Assembly: GCF_011752975.1 (NCBI RefSeq)
Contig: NZ_VWWP01000006.1
Span: 248,001-312,000, forward strand
Origin: Chryseobacterium sp. Tr-659
GTDB taxonomy: Bacteria; Bacteroidota; Bacteroidia; Flavobacteriales; Weeksellaceae
DNA length: 64,000 bases
Reading direction: 5' to 3'
Shown here: positions 1 through 8,822 of the stretch, piece by piece
Layout of the letters: the number at the start of each line of letters is the position of its first letter
How positions within the stretch are numbered: the stretch's first letter is position 1
Made by a program: the position numbers and the translations under genes
Notes under the pieces: model-generated
Databases searched by the model: none
What the model was told of the DNA's origin: nothing
Seen by the model: only the letters and a program-made list of their open reading frames with translations

Positions 1-2
1 TT

Positions 3-806
3 GACATCAGCCCGAGTTCAAGCACTTACTTAACGTATCGGCATATCCTTCTGGTACAGCCCGATATTCCTGCCAATATCACAAACTATACCCAATATGG
101 CTCTTATGCTCCTTTAAAAGTACATGCCGGCGGTATTGCCTATTTTAAAGGAAAAATATATCTCAGCAGTACCAATCTTGGAGTCAGAATATTCGATCTG
201 GATAAAATTATCGAGGTGGGTACAGGTGATACTACCAACGACAAATGCGGTAAAGATGCCAACGGGAATTTATTTGCTTTCAATTATCGGTATATATTGC
301 CTCAAACAGGATATCAGAAGATTAATAATGCCGGCCCTTTCTCCACAATACAGGTCAATGATGAAGGAAACCAGCTTTGGACCGGCCAATACTATGCAGG
401 AAGTGCTGATGCTTCCATTGTTCCTAAAGTTTTTGGTTTTCCTGTTGATGCTAACGGAATGCTTCAGAGTTCAGGGATTGTTAGCGTAGCTCCCAAGAAT
501 AGTCTTTTTGCCGATAATCATGCTCATGGCATTCAGGGAGTATTCAGAAAAGGAAACAGAACATGGCTTTCGTGTACCGGATCTCCAAGCAATTCTTATG
601 GTTCCAATGCCAGGCTGGCAAGATATACCGATGGAGCTGATGATACCGTCCGCTACCGATGGCCGTATGGAGCAGAATCTCTCTATTATGAATCTCAATA
701 TGGTTATCTATGGAGCCTTACGGAATATGAGCCCAATGCCGGAGCCCAAAATGGCAGCCAGGTTAACCGCTGTATTTTTGCTGTGGATTTTTCGAAGTAT
801 GAATAG
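3..806 (+). CDS. Secreted propeller-like protein, 3' end only
   Basis: The reading frame is open from the first bases of the window to a TAG at 804-806, so the start lies upstream and about 267 codons are visible. Short blocks such as HAGGIAYFKGKIYLSSTNLG followed by VRIFDLDKI look like a blade of a beta-propeller or a YVTN-like repeat. From memory they resemble uncharacterised secreted proteins of actinomycetes and Bacteroidetes that carry a His-Ala-Gly-Gly segment and then a 'displays as state' strand. No catalytic motif or sorting domain is visible at the C terminus, which ends in FSKYE. Internal ATG codons (for example 216) are not needed because the upstream frame is clearly coding. Function unknown; probably extracytoplasmic. 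Confidence 0.75.
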   Translation, partial: DISPSSSTYLTYRHILLVQPDIPANITNYTQYGSYAPLKVHAGGIAYFKGKIYLSSTNLGVRIFDLDKIIEVGTGDTTNDKCGKDANGNLFAFNYRYILPQTGYQKINNAGPFSTIQVNDEGNQLWTGQYYAGSADASIVPKVFGFPVDANGMLQSSGIVSVAPKNSLFADNHAHGIQGVFRKGNRTWLSCTGSPSNSYGSNARLARYTDGADDTVRYRWPYGAESLYYESQYGYLWSLTEYEPNAGAQNGSQVNRCIFAVDFSKYE

Positions 807-843
807 GAGAGATCTGGATTAACATATTATTAAGCTTTGAAAA

Positions 844-1542
844 TTATATGGTTTTGTTTTTAAGTTCTTTATATTTTGATCGGCCTACAGGTAGTATCTC
901 GCCGGTTTTAAGCAATACACTATAACGTGTTCCGGTGTTCACAAGCATTTTTTCAACCTGCAGAAAGTTTACCAGATAGGATTTGTGAATCCGTTCAAAT
1001 TGATCAGGAAGAAGCTGATGTAATAATTCAAGAGATTTATCATGCAGTTCAGTCCGTCCGTTATTAAGATGCAGTTCGGTATATATTCCGGCCCCTTTGA
1101 TATAAATTACTTCCGCTATATTGATGAGCCGTACCTGCCCCGCCTTCTTTACGGCCAGGTATTTGAGATCTTCTTCAGCCTTTACAGCAGGGCTGACAAA
1201 CCGGGTCAAGGCTTTAAAAAATCTTTCCTGATCAAAAGGTTTAGGAACAAAATCGAGTACACCATACGCAAATGCGGTGATTGCTTTATCAATATTGGCA
1301 GAAACAATAATCGTATGAAAAGAAGCAGCTACCATATGTTCCAATACTTCAAACCCATTATCTCCATTGAGATTAAGATCAAGTAACAGAAGATCAGGAA
1401 GCTGGATTGCCATCTGATCAAGACCTCTCTGCAAAGAATCACAAATAGTAATCTCAACAGATGTACTGGCAAAAAATTCAATTGTCATACGCTCGAGACG
1501 ACGTGCAATCCTGGCCTCGTCTTCTATAATCAGAATATTCAT
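844..1542 (-). CDS. LytTR-family response regulator
   Basis: A two-component response regulator of 232 aa. The receiver domain (about residues 1-120) has the acidic pocket IIEDE near the N terminus, the phospho-acceptor Asp55 in LLLLDLNLNG, and a C-terminal FVPKPF with the conserved Lys. Residues about 130-230 form a LytTR DNA-binding domain (VIYIKGAGIYTELHL, then ERIHKSYLVN and LPVGRSKYKEL). The start was set at the ATG at 1542 because it places MNILIIEDE at the N terminus and gives an ATGA overlap with the stop of the kinase upstream, which implies translational coupling. The longer form beginning at 1572 would add 10 unlikely residues. Its likely target is the divergent TonB-dependent receptor promoter region, but that is inference. 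Confidence 0.9.
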   Translation of the reverse strand: MNILIIEDEARIARRLERMTIEFFASTSVEITICDSLQRGLDQMAIQLPDLLLLDLNLNGDNGFEVLEHMVAASFHTIIVSANIDKAITAFAYGVLDFVPKPFDQERFFKALTRFVSPAVKAEEDLKYLAVKKAGQVRLINIAEVIYIKGAGIYTELHLNNGRTELHDKSLELLHQLLPDQFERIHKSYLVNFLQVEKMLVNTGTRYSVLLKTGEILPVGRSKYKELKNKTI

Positions 1543-3206
1543 GGTCTTAAAATATGAATTGTAGATATCCATCCATTTTCAACAGGAGCTGACTCGAATG
1601 TCCAGTTGTGTCCGTAACTTTCAGTGAGCCTTGCTTTTATATATTTAAAGCCATTTCCTCCGGATCGGCTTGTCAGTACCTTCCGGTTTTTTGCAAATGT
1701 TTCAAAAGTATATTGATGGGTCTTCTCTTTTAAACTATAAGAAAGTACAAATTTAACGGTATTTCCGGGAAGAGGTTCACTGTGGGTTATACCATTCTCC
1801 AGTAAGGTATGGATAATAGCCGGGGGAATCAATTGTTTTTCATCTATCCCAATTTCTTCCCATTGATAATTGATTTCCTTGCGAAAACCCATTATTGATA
1901 TATGTTGCCGGCAGAGCTCCAGTTCTTTTGTAATGGGAATCTGAGCCAGTTCGGAAATCTCGTTCATGATATCAAATTCTTTAGCCAACGCTTGTATAAA
2001 CCGGGAACCTTCTTTAGGGGATTCTTCTACCCAATCCATCATGGAGGTAAGGGTATTTCTTAAAAAATGAGGTTGAATATTCTTTTTAAGCAATTCCAGT
2101 TGTAGCCTTGAAGAAAGCATTACTGCATTTTGGTGCTCCACTTCAATAACACTAGCACGGATAGAATGAAGATAGAGCATGCTCAGCACTATGACTGTAA
2201 AGCTGATGAATAAACCATAATCATAAAGTACAAACTTATTAATTAAAGCACTGATTATAAGTGCTGACAAAGCAATAAAACCTCCTTTTTCTTTTTGAAT
2301 AATACCACTAAAGACTACAATGAAAGAAGCGATCAGCATCGCTAAACTATACAGACGGGCGGTAAGATCATAAGATTTGTAATTGAGAATATAAAGTGAT
2401 AATAGTGCTATAACCAACAGAACCATCAGCCATTTTCCTCTTTTAAAATTAAACTGAATGATAAAGTATAAAGGAACCAGCAATGCATTGGCAAAGGTCA
2501 GCCAGCCGATGATTTCAAGACGTATATAAAAATCAGGGTATGGAATAAAAACATGAAACTTCAGATATTCCATAATCAGCAAAGCAAAAAAGAGAAAACA
2601 AATAGAAGCAAAGATCAGAATATCCCATTGTCTGCGTTTACTGTTCAGATAAAGAAAGAAATAATAGACTGCTGCAATAAGAAAAGCTCCGGCCATCAGG
2701 TTCATATACGACATTGTCACTAAAGGCTTTGTTAATAAGGTCGTATAACTGTTCATCTTAAAACCTATAGTTCGTTGTATATCCGGTAGAAATGATTGGG
2801 AGGTGCGCAAAGCCACGGTGTGAAAACCGGGAGTAGTAAGTTGGTCGGGAACCCTGTAATAACTGCTTTCAGTGCCCGGAATTTCAGGCTTTCCATTTTG
2901 GGGAAGTTGCCCATTCCGGCCGATCAGTATCCCATCCCAATAGACTTCGAAAGAACCAAAAGATTGAATCTGGACCCCGAGAGGTTTTAACTCTTCTTCT
3001 ACCTGACGCAGTTCAAAATGTGTTCTCGACCAAAATATCTTGTCTGCAGTATTTCCTCTGGTCTGAGACCAGTCTTTGTCATCATAATCTTTAGATGCCC
3101 ATGTTATATTATCCCCCATTTTATAAAGAGGTATTGGATCTTCAGTACGAATAATAGGTGTTGTCAGTATACTGAGTAAGGTCAATAAGAATAACAATTT
3201 GTACAT
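1539..3206 (-). CDS. Membrane sensor histidine kinase (LytS/7TM type)
   Basis: The sensor partner of the overlapping LytTR regulator. The ATG at 3206 was chosen because it begins a signal peptide-like MYKLLFLLTLLSIL; the upstream extension to 3284 has no such feature. After an extracytoplasmic domain (a DYDDKDWSQ beta-sandwich-like segment, as in 7TMR-DISM sensors) come about seven hydrophobic helices (roughly residues 160-350). The His_kinase domain follows with phospho-acceptor His380 in NIQPHFLRNTL. The ATPase region is short: an N-box-like TLLENGITHS and a glycine loop GGNGFKYIKARL. Ligand unknown. The gene is divergent from the receptor at 3317, about 110 bp apart, suggesting a shared regulatory region. 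Confidence 0.88.
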   Translation of the reverse strand: MYKLLFLLTLLSILTTPIIRTEDPIPLYKMGDNITWASKDYDDKDWSQTRGNTADKIFWSRTHFELRQVEEELKPLGVQIQSFGSFEVYWDGILIGRNGQLPQNGKPEIPGTESSYYRVPDQLTTPGFHTVALRTSQSFLPDIQRTIGFKMNSYTTLLTKPLVTMSYMNLMAGAFLIAAVYYFFLYLNSKRRQWDILIFASICFLFFALLIMEYLKFHVFIPYPDFYIRLEIIGWLTFANALLVPLYFIIQFNFKRGKWLMVLLVIALLSLYILNYKSYDLTARLYSLAMLIASFIVVFSGIIQKEKGGFIALSALIISALINKFVLYDYGLFISFTVIVLSMLYLHSIRASVIEVEHQNAVMLSSRLQLELLKKNIQPHFLRNTLTSMMDWVEESPKEGSRFIQALAKEFDIMNEISELAQIPITKELELCRQHISIMGFRKEINYQWEEIGIDEKQLIPPAIIHTLLENGITHSEPLPGNTVKFVLSYSLKEKTHQYTFETFAKNRKVLTSRSGGNGFKYIKARLTESYGHNWTFESAPVENGWISTIHILRP

Positions 3207-3316
3207 AATGTAAATATACAAGGTAATTTCTAAAGATTTATGGCTGTTCAGAAGCTCTTGGAGTCGTTCAAATGTTTTTACCAATAGCTAGCTTATCTGT
3301 AATTTAAATTTACATC

Positions 3317-5692
3317 ATGAAACTATTAGCAACCATTATCCTGATTCTTATAACCGGCCCATTTGCTTTTGCGCAGAATGGTCATATAACCGGCATTATT
3401 CATGAAAATCCAACAACTGCTGTACCTTATGTAACAGTTACATTAAAAGGAAGCGCTGAGTCCCCCGTTGCAGTCGGGATTTCAGATCCTAAAGGTCTAT
3501 TTCGGCTGGAAAGTATTCCTGCAGGACATTATACAATCAGTTATCATCTGATCGGTTTTCAGGCAGTTACCCAATCTGTACAGGTAAAGCCTAATGAAAG
3601 TGCCAATATGGGAACAATAATTTTAGAACCTGATACGAAACTTTTGCAGGAAGTGTCTGTAAAAGCACAGCGGTCATCAGTCAGTTTAAAACTTGATAAG
3701 AAGGTTTTTGAAGTAGGCAAAGATGTTCTTTCACAATCTGGAGCCGTTACTGATCTACTTAATATTGTTCCTTCCGTAAGTGTGAGTCCCGGTGGAACAA
3801 TAAGCCTGCGTGGCAACAGCAGTGTATTGGTACTCATTGATGGAAGACGTACAGGCTTAACCCAAAGTAACGCTCTGGAACAGCTTCCTGCTGACCAGGT
3901 GGAACGGGTAGAAGTAATTACCAATCCATCCTCCCGGTTCGATGCGGCTGGTTCAGCGGGAATTATCAATATTATTCTTAAAAAGAATAAAAAAGCAGGT
4001 TTCAGTGGACAAATGCGTCTGGTGGGAGGTATTCCCAACGAAACTCGTATAAGCCCCAGTTTAAATTATAAATCAAATAAAGTTAATCTGTTTGCGACGT
4101 ATGGTCTCCGGTTTTCAGATTATGTGGGTCTATATACGATGCAGCAATCTACAGGGCTTTCCGGTACTCCGGTTTATCTGAACCGACGTCAGGATGAAGA
4201 CCGCCATGATGATGCCAGACTTCTTTATATTGGTGGTGATTTCCAGATTAATGAGCACAATACCATTACTGCAGCTTTTTTGCGAAATTCAACTAATGAC
4301 CATGACAAAACACGGCTCAACTATCTGTATTCAGGAAAAAATAATGTTATTGACAGCAGTTTAAGCAGAACTGGTGAATCATGGGAAAAACGAAGCTATA
4401 ACCAGCTTGAGTTCAACTATACCAAGACTTTCAAGAGGCCGGGTAAAAAATTGACGGTAGATATGCAGTACGATTTCTGGGACAGTGATAAAGACTGGAA
4501 TCTATCAACTGCAAAGATACTACCCGTTACAACGAATCTGCCAATGATCAGGACCAGTTCTTTCGGGAAAAGTAAAGACCTGATGATTAAAACGGATATG
4601 GTACAGCCACTAGACAGTACCTCTACACTGGAATTTGGTTTAAAAATGGAAGACCGAAGAGTGAACAGTGATTTTATAGCAGAACAAGAGAATCCGGCGG
4701 GCTGGGGAGTTATCGATCAGATTGATAATCATCTTTTATATAAAGAACTGATTGGAAGTGCTTATATACAGTTTTCAGGAAAAACCGGAGCTTTTGGTTA
4801 TCAGGCCGGGCTGCGCGGTGAGTTAACGCATATCGGCATTGAAGACCGTACAGGCAGCTACTCTAATCAAAAAGATTATAACAGATTGTTTCCAACATTA
4901 AATATCAGTTATCGCTTTAATACAACTGCTAATCTGCAGGCCAGCTATAGCAAGCGTATCAACAGGCCGCGGCTGTGGATGCTTTATCCATTTAATGAAC
5001 TTACGGATCTGACTACCCGTTCTGTGGGTAATCCGGACCTTAATCCGTCTTACGCCAATGTCTTTGAATTTGCCTTCCTCAAAAACTGGAAAACGCTTAC
5101 TTTAAATCCTTCTCTTTATTATCAGCGTAATAACGGTGTCATAGAGGATTATACTTTCAGAGATAACAAAGGTTTATTCATCACCATGCCGGTAAATATT
5201 GATAAAGAAACACGTACTGGTTTTGAACTCTCTATACTTTATAATCCTTTTAAATGGTTACAGGCAAACGCTGAGCTCAATGTATTTCACTATAAAGAAC
5301 AGGGCAGTTATCAAAATCAAAATTTTGACTTTTCGGGGAATACTCTTACAGCACGTTTAAGTTCTCAGCTAAAATTAAAGAATAAACTTTCTTTTCAGGC
5401 TGTTTATAATTTTCAAGGTGCTAATGCTACAGCGCAAACCCGATCAGATGCGGTGCATGGGATCGATTTTGGAGGCAGTAAAACCTTTTTGAAAGATAAA
5501 GCAACGATTACTTTTGATGTAAGTAACCTTTTTGGACTCCGAAAGTTTAGCACCAGAACCGCTGGAGCAGGGTATGAAATTAATCAAACCAGTATTCCTA
5601 ATGCAGCACGATATCGATTGACATTAGTATACCGTTTTAATCAGAAGGACAATCAGTCAGTGCGGCAAGCTAAAAGCGGCAACAGAGATTAG
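3317..5692 (+). CDS. TonB-dependent outer-membrane receptor
   Basis: A 791-aa outer-membrane transporter. Residues 1-19 are a signal peptide ending FAFAQ. Residues about 20-110 form a carboxypeptidase-regulatory-like (CarboxypepD_reg) beta-sandwich typical of Bacteroidetes receptors. Residues about 125-225 are the plug (LNIVPSVSVSPGGTISLRGN, then VERVEVITNPSSRFDA). The remaining 550 residues are alternating aromatic strands of a beta-barrel of the OMP_b-brl_3 type, ending LTLVYRFNQ with a polar tail. There is no SusD-like partner next to it, so it is not a classical SusCD pair. The substrate cannot be read. It is divergent from the LytS/LytTR pair, which may control it. It is followed by a bidirectional terminator. 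Confidence 0.9.
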   Translation: MKLLATIILILITGPFAFAQNGHITGIIHENPTTAVPYVTVTLKGSAESPVAVGISDPKGLFRLESIPAGHYTISYHLIGFQAVTQSVQVKPNESANMGTIILEPDTKLLQEVSVKAQRSSVSLKLDKKVFEVGKDVLSQSGAVTDLLNIVPSVSVSPGGTISLRGNSSVLVLIDGRRTGLTQSNALEQLPADQVERVEVITNPSSRFDAAGSAGIINIILKKNKKAGFSGQMRLVGGIPNETRISPSLNYKSNKVNLFATYGLRFSDYVGLYTMQQSTGLSGTPVYLNRRQDEDRHDDARLLYIGGDFQINEHNTITAAFLRNSTNDHDKTRLNYLYSGKNNVIDSSLSRTGESWEKRSYNQLEFNYTKTFKRPGKKLTVDMQYDFWDSDKDWNLSTAKILPVTTNLPMIRTSSFGKSKDLMIKTDMVQPLDSTSTLEFGLKMEDRRVNSDFIAEQENPAGWGVIDQIDNHLLYKELIGSAYIQFSGKTGAFGYQAGLRGELTHIGIEDRTGSYSNQKDYNRLFPTLNISYRFNTTANLQASYSKRINRPRLWMLYPFNELTDLTTRSVGNPDLNPSYANVFEFAFLKNWKTLTLNPSLYYQRNNGVIEDYTFRDNKGLFITMPVNIDKETRTGFELSILYNPFKWLQANAELNVFHYKEQGSYQNQNFDFSGNTLTARLSSQLKLKNKLSFQAVYNFQGANATAQTRSDAVHGIDFGGSKTFLKDKATITFDVSNLFGLRKFSTRTAGAGYEINQTSIPNAARYRLTLVYRFNQKDNQSVRQAKSGNRD

Positions 5693-5716
5693 CATGAATG
5701 GATTTTACAGCCATAA

Positions 5717-5745
5717 AAAAGACCTCTTTGATAAGGAGGTCTTTT
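5717..5745. terminator. Bidirectional rho-independent terminator
   Basis: A perfect 10-bp stem (AAAAGACCTC pairing with GAGGTCTTTT) around a 9-nt loop, with A and T runs on both sides. It sits between the convergent receptor gene and the serine hydrolase gene and can serve both. Confidence 0.9.
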
Positions 5746-5763
5746 CTATTTTCGGTATATTCA

Positions 5764-7272
5764 TTATTTTCCGGTTTCTTTTTTAATCTTCAGAAGCATT
5801 TCCCTGGCATTTTGCTGAGTTGGATCTAATTCTAAGACCTTTGAATAGTCCTCTTTTGACAATTGATATTCTTTTTTATTCAAGTAAGCTTCGCCGCGGC
5901 TGTCGTAAACATTGGCCGATTTTGGAAATTCATAAACATTTAAGTTGAAAATTTTAATGGCCGAATCTATATTTCCGCTCCTTAAAAATTCATACCCAAG
6001 ATTGTTGAGTTCATTTTCATCTGAGAAATTATAATTATTAGGGAGAGTGTTTTTGAGCTTTTTGTAGAGTGCAATTCCTTTGTCGATATTCTTTTCACAT
6101 TCCTTTCTGATCGTTAAAGCAATTGATTCTTTCATCGGTTCCAAAGGATAGTTTTTCCATTGATTCAAACTTGCAATGCTGGAAACTATTTCCTCCACAA
6201 GCTTCATATTGCTGCCGTTGGTCATTACAATAATCCCGTTTCCATCTTCCAGACTTCCTACATAATGACAGGTAAAGCCTTCGTTTCTTCCGCTATGTCC
6301 GAAATATTTTGTGCCTTTGAAATCATTTAAAAATACGCCGAGATTATTTTCTATTCTTTTTGCCGACATTTCTTTAGACAAAACTTTGTTTGATTTCCCT
6401 AATAATGACAGCTGTGTTTCGATGATATATTGTGCTAAATCTGTTGGATTGGTCCATAAACCGGCAGGTGCTTTTTCCGGATAGATATGATACTTTCCGG
6501 TTACTTCTTTTCCGTTAACATAGGCCGCTGCAAACAAAGCTTCTTTATCTTTTGAAGGTGGCTGGTTAAAAGAACTGCTGTTCATTCCCAAAGGAACCAA
6601 AACATTTTTCAGCATATAATCTTCATACTTTTCGCCGGTAGTATTTTCAAGGATTAATTGAGAAATTACCGTTCCGCCGCCGGAATATTCAAACTTAGAA
6701 CCAGGTTCAAAAATAGACCGAACCGCATTCGAATTGGCAGGTGCCGTACCATTAAGAATTTCTATAATTGTAGGCAGCTTTTCCCCTTTTTCGTATCCGC
6801 CAAAACCTCCTACAGACAAACCTCCGGTATGGCTCAGTAAGTTGGCGATGGAAATTTTCTTCCCTTTTGATACCGCATCATCATATGGGAATTTCCAGGT
6901 TTTTAAATAATTATTAATGTCATCATTCAAACCTAGCTTGCCTTCCTGTACCAGTTTTAAAATCCCAAGACTATTAATAGATTTGCTGATTGATGCTGCC
7001 TGAAAAAGTGTTTGGGTAGTTGCTGGCCTGTTTTCAGAAATATCAGCAAAACCATAGGCTTTTACCCATTCTACTTTATAATTTTTAATGACGGCTATAC
7101 TTACAGCATTGGCATTGTAGAGAGCCATTCTTTCTTTCAAAGACCATTTTTTAGTTTTTAATTGATCCCAATAATTCAGATTAGATTCAAATAGTTTTAT
7201 TTTATCGTTTACGCTTTGTGCAAACATGTTGAATGATAGGGATATAAGGAAGGCTAAGGTTAGTTTTTTCAT
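5764..7272 (-). CDS. Serine hydrolase (beta-lactamase fold) with TPR tail, copy 1
   Basis: Periplasmic serine hydrolase of the class C beta-lactamase/DD-peptidase/esterase superfamily, 502 aa. A signal peptide ends near MFAQS. The active-site SxxK is Ser94-Ile-Ser-Lys97, the second motif is the Tyr-Ser-Gly of KFEYSGGG, and the third is HSG in YFGHSGRNEGF. Residues after about 380 are TPR-like helices ending QNAREMLLKI, a tail shared with the three neighbouring paralogues. The Tyr-Ser-Gly in place of Tyr-x-Asn argues against a true beta-lactamase; a peptidase or esterase role is as likely. It is last of the cluster and overlaps the preceding gene by 4 nt (ATGA), so the two are probably translationally coupled. 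Confidence 0.88.
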   Translation of the reverse strand: MKKLTLAFLISLSFNMFAQSVNDKIKLFESNLNYWDQLKTKKWSLKERMALYNANAVSIAVIKNYKVEWVKAYGFADISENRPATTQTLFQAASISKSINSLGILKLVQEGKLGLNDDINNYLKTWKFPYDDAVSKGKKISIANLLSHTGGLSVGGFGGYEKGEKLPTIIEILNGTAPANSNAVRSIFEPGSKFEYSGGGTVISQLILENTTGEKYEDYMLKNVLVPLGMNSSSFNQPPSKDKEALFAAAYVNGKEVTGKYHIYPEKAPAGLWTNPTDLAQYIIETQLSLLGKSNKVLSKEMSAKRIENNLGVFLNDFKGTKYFGHSGRNEGFTCHYVGSLEDGNGIIVMTNGSNMKLVEEIVSSIASLNQWKNYPLEPMKESIALTIRKECEKNIDKGIALYKKLKNTLPNNYNFSDENELNNLGYEFLRSGNIDSAIKIFNLNVYEFPKSANVYDSRGEAYLNKKEYQLSKEDYSKVLELDPTQQNAREMLLKIKKETGK

Positions 7273-8711
7273 TTCCTGATGGATAAGTTTTCTATTTTCA
7301 GAAGCATTTCTTTGGCATTGGTGTTTTCAGGATTTAATTCCAATGATTTTTGATAATTTTCCTTTGACAGTTCGGTTTGTCCATTATTAAAATATCCTTC
7401 TGCCAAACTATCAAATGCGTTGAATGATTTTGGATTTTCCTGTACATTGAATTCAAATACTTTGATAGCCTTGGTTAAACGATCGCTGTTCATTAAAGTG
7501 TAGGCAATGTTGAGCAGCGTATCTTCAAAATTGATGGCAGGGTTTCTATTTTTTACTACATGATAAGTTTGTATTGCTTTGGTATAATTATTTTCGAAAA
7601 AAGCATTGGTGATTTCTTCCTCAGCCCATAACTTTTTATCGATCAGTTTTTCATCAACAATTCCTGCGATATGATCGACTGCTTTTTCTTCCATATGAAA
7701 ATATTTATATCCGTTCGAAAGAAATATGATGGTTAAATCTTCACTTGGGAATTTTCTAAATGCAGTCATGTAACCGCCAGTAAAGCCCAGAGAATTAATA
7801 TTGTTGGTCGAGTATTCGCTCCAGCCATACAGAAACTTGTCTTTTTTATTTTTAAACTCAAATTGCTTCCACATTAGATTTTTTGTTTCCTGATTTAAGA
7901 GTTGATTGGTATCCAATCTTTCGTTCCAGGCTATAAATTCTTTCAGTGTCATATTCAATCCACTTCCTGAATTATGAATTTTACCATGATCAGCATTAAA
8001 TCTTTCGTATTTTTTCTTTTTAAAATCAAACACATGATGAACCACTCTTCCAGGAATAAATTCTGAAGCATTTGCTGAAAAAACCACTCCTTTTTTCACA
8101 TTCGGAAATTGATTTTTCAACACATTCTCTTCATATGAAGAACCTGTTATTTTTTCAATAATTTTTGTGAGTAAGCAATAATTGGTTTGATTGTAACTGT
8201 AATGATCTCCCATTTCAAACTCTATCGGTTTTTTGTACAATCTTGTCCATTTCTCGTGTTCCTCTAAAGAATAGGGGATGTCTTCAAATTTTACAATATC
8301 CGGCAGGCCTGAAGAATGGGTTACTAAATTTTTGATGGTAACATTCTGCCATTCTTTAGGCAGATCAAATAAATAGTTGGAAATTTTGTCTTCTAAGGAC
8401 AATTTATTTTTCTCAATAAGTTGAAAAACAGCAACCGTTGTAATTAATTTAGTTGCAGAATATAACCTGAAAATACTATTTCTATCAACGATTGTATTTT
8501 CCTTGATGGAACTTTTTCCAAAATATTGCTCATAGATGACTTTTCCATTTTTAATCACTGCCACTGAAGCGCCTGGAATTTTATTAACTTCAATTGTTTC
8601 TTTTAGATAATGATCTATTTTTTTTTGTAAGTCATTTTGTGAAGTTTTTACGTTTTGTGCAAAACTATTCAGCGATAAAAATAGGAGGATGATCAAATGT
8701 ATTTTGTTCAT
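7269..8711 (-). CDS. Serine hydrolase (beta-lactamase fold) with TPR tail, copy 2
   Basis: Second paralogue, 480 aa, with a signal peptide ending SFAQN. The SxxK is Ser85-Ala-Thr-Lys88 in LYSATKLITT. The second motif lies around YSYNQTNYCLL. The HxG box of copies 1 and 3 is replaced by GFTGGYMTAF, as in copy 4 (GFSGGNVTAF), so copies 2 and 4 form one subfamily. The TPR tail ends NAKEMLLKIE. A TPR on a secreted hydrolase suggests protein partners in the periplasm. It overlaps copy 1 by 4 nt and is separated from copy 3 by about 110 bp. Substrate unknown. Confidence 0.87.
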   Translation of the reverse strand: MNKIHLIILLFLSLNSFAQNVKTSQNDLQKKIDHYLKETIEVNKIPGASVAVIKNGKVIYEQYFGKSSIKENTIVDRNSIFRLYSATKLITTVAVFQLIEKNKLSLEDKISNYLFDLPKEWQNVTIKNLVTHSSGLPDIVKFEDIPYSLEEHEKWTRLYKKPIEFEMGDHYSYNQTNYCLLTKIIEKITGSSYEENVLKNQFPNVKKGVVFSANASEFIPGRVVHHVFDFKKKKYERFNADHGKIHNSGSGLNMTLKEFIAWNERLDTNQLLNQETKNLMWKQFEFKNKKDKFLYGWSEYSTNNINSLGFTGGYMTAFRKFPSEDLTIIFLSNGYKYFHMEEKAVDHIAGIVDEKLIDKKLWAEEEITNAFFENNYTKAIQTYHVVKNRNPAINFEDTLLNIAYTLMNSDRLTKAIKVFEFNVQENPKSFNAFDSLAEGYFNNGQTELSKENYQKSLELNPENTNAKEMLLKIENLSIRK

Positions 8712-8822
8712 GTGTAAAGAAATGATTCTAGGGTTATTTTATAGGCCTAAGTTAATAATAAAAACAACTGGAGAAATGGCAGTATTACATTGAGGTATGG
8801 AATTTTAGAATGTCTGTATACT

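Noticed and set aside
3559..4038. 159-codon open frame on the minus strand inside the TonB receptor gene
   Set aside because: It lies wholly inside a well-supported gene, its product is Leu/Ser/Thr-rich without domain pattern, and it is an antisense shadow of the plug-coding region.
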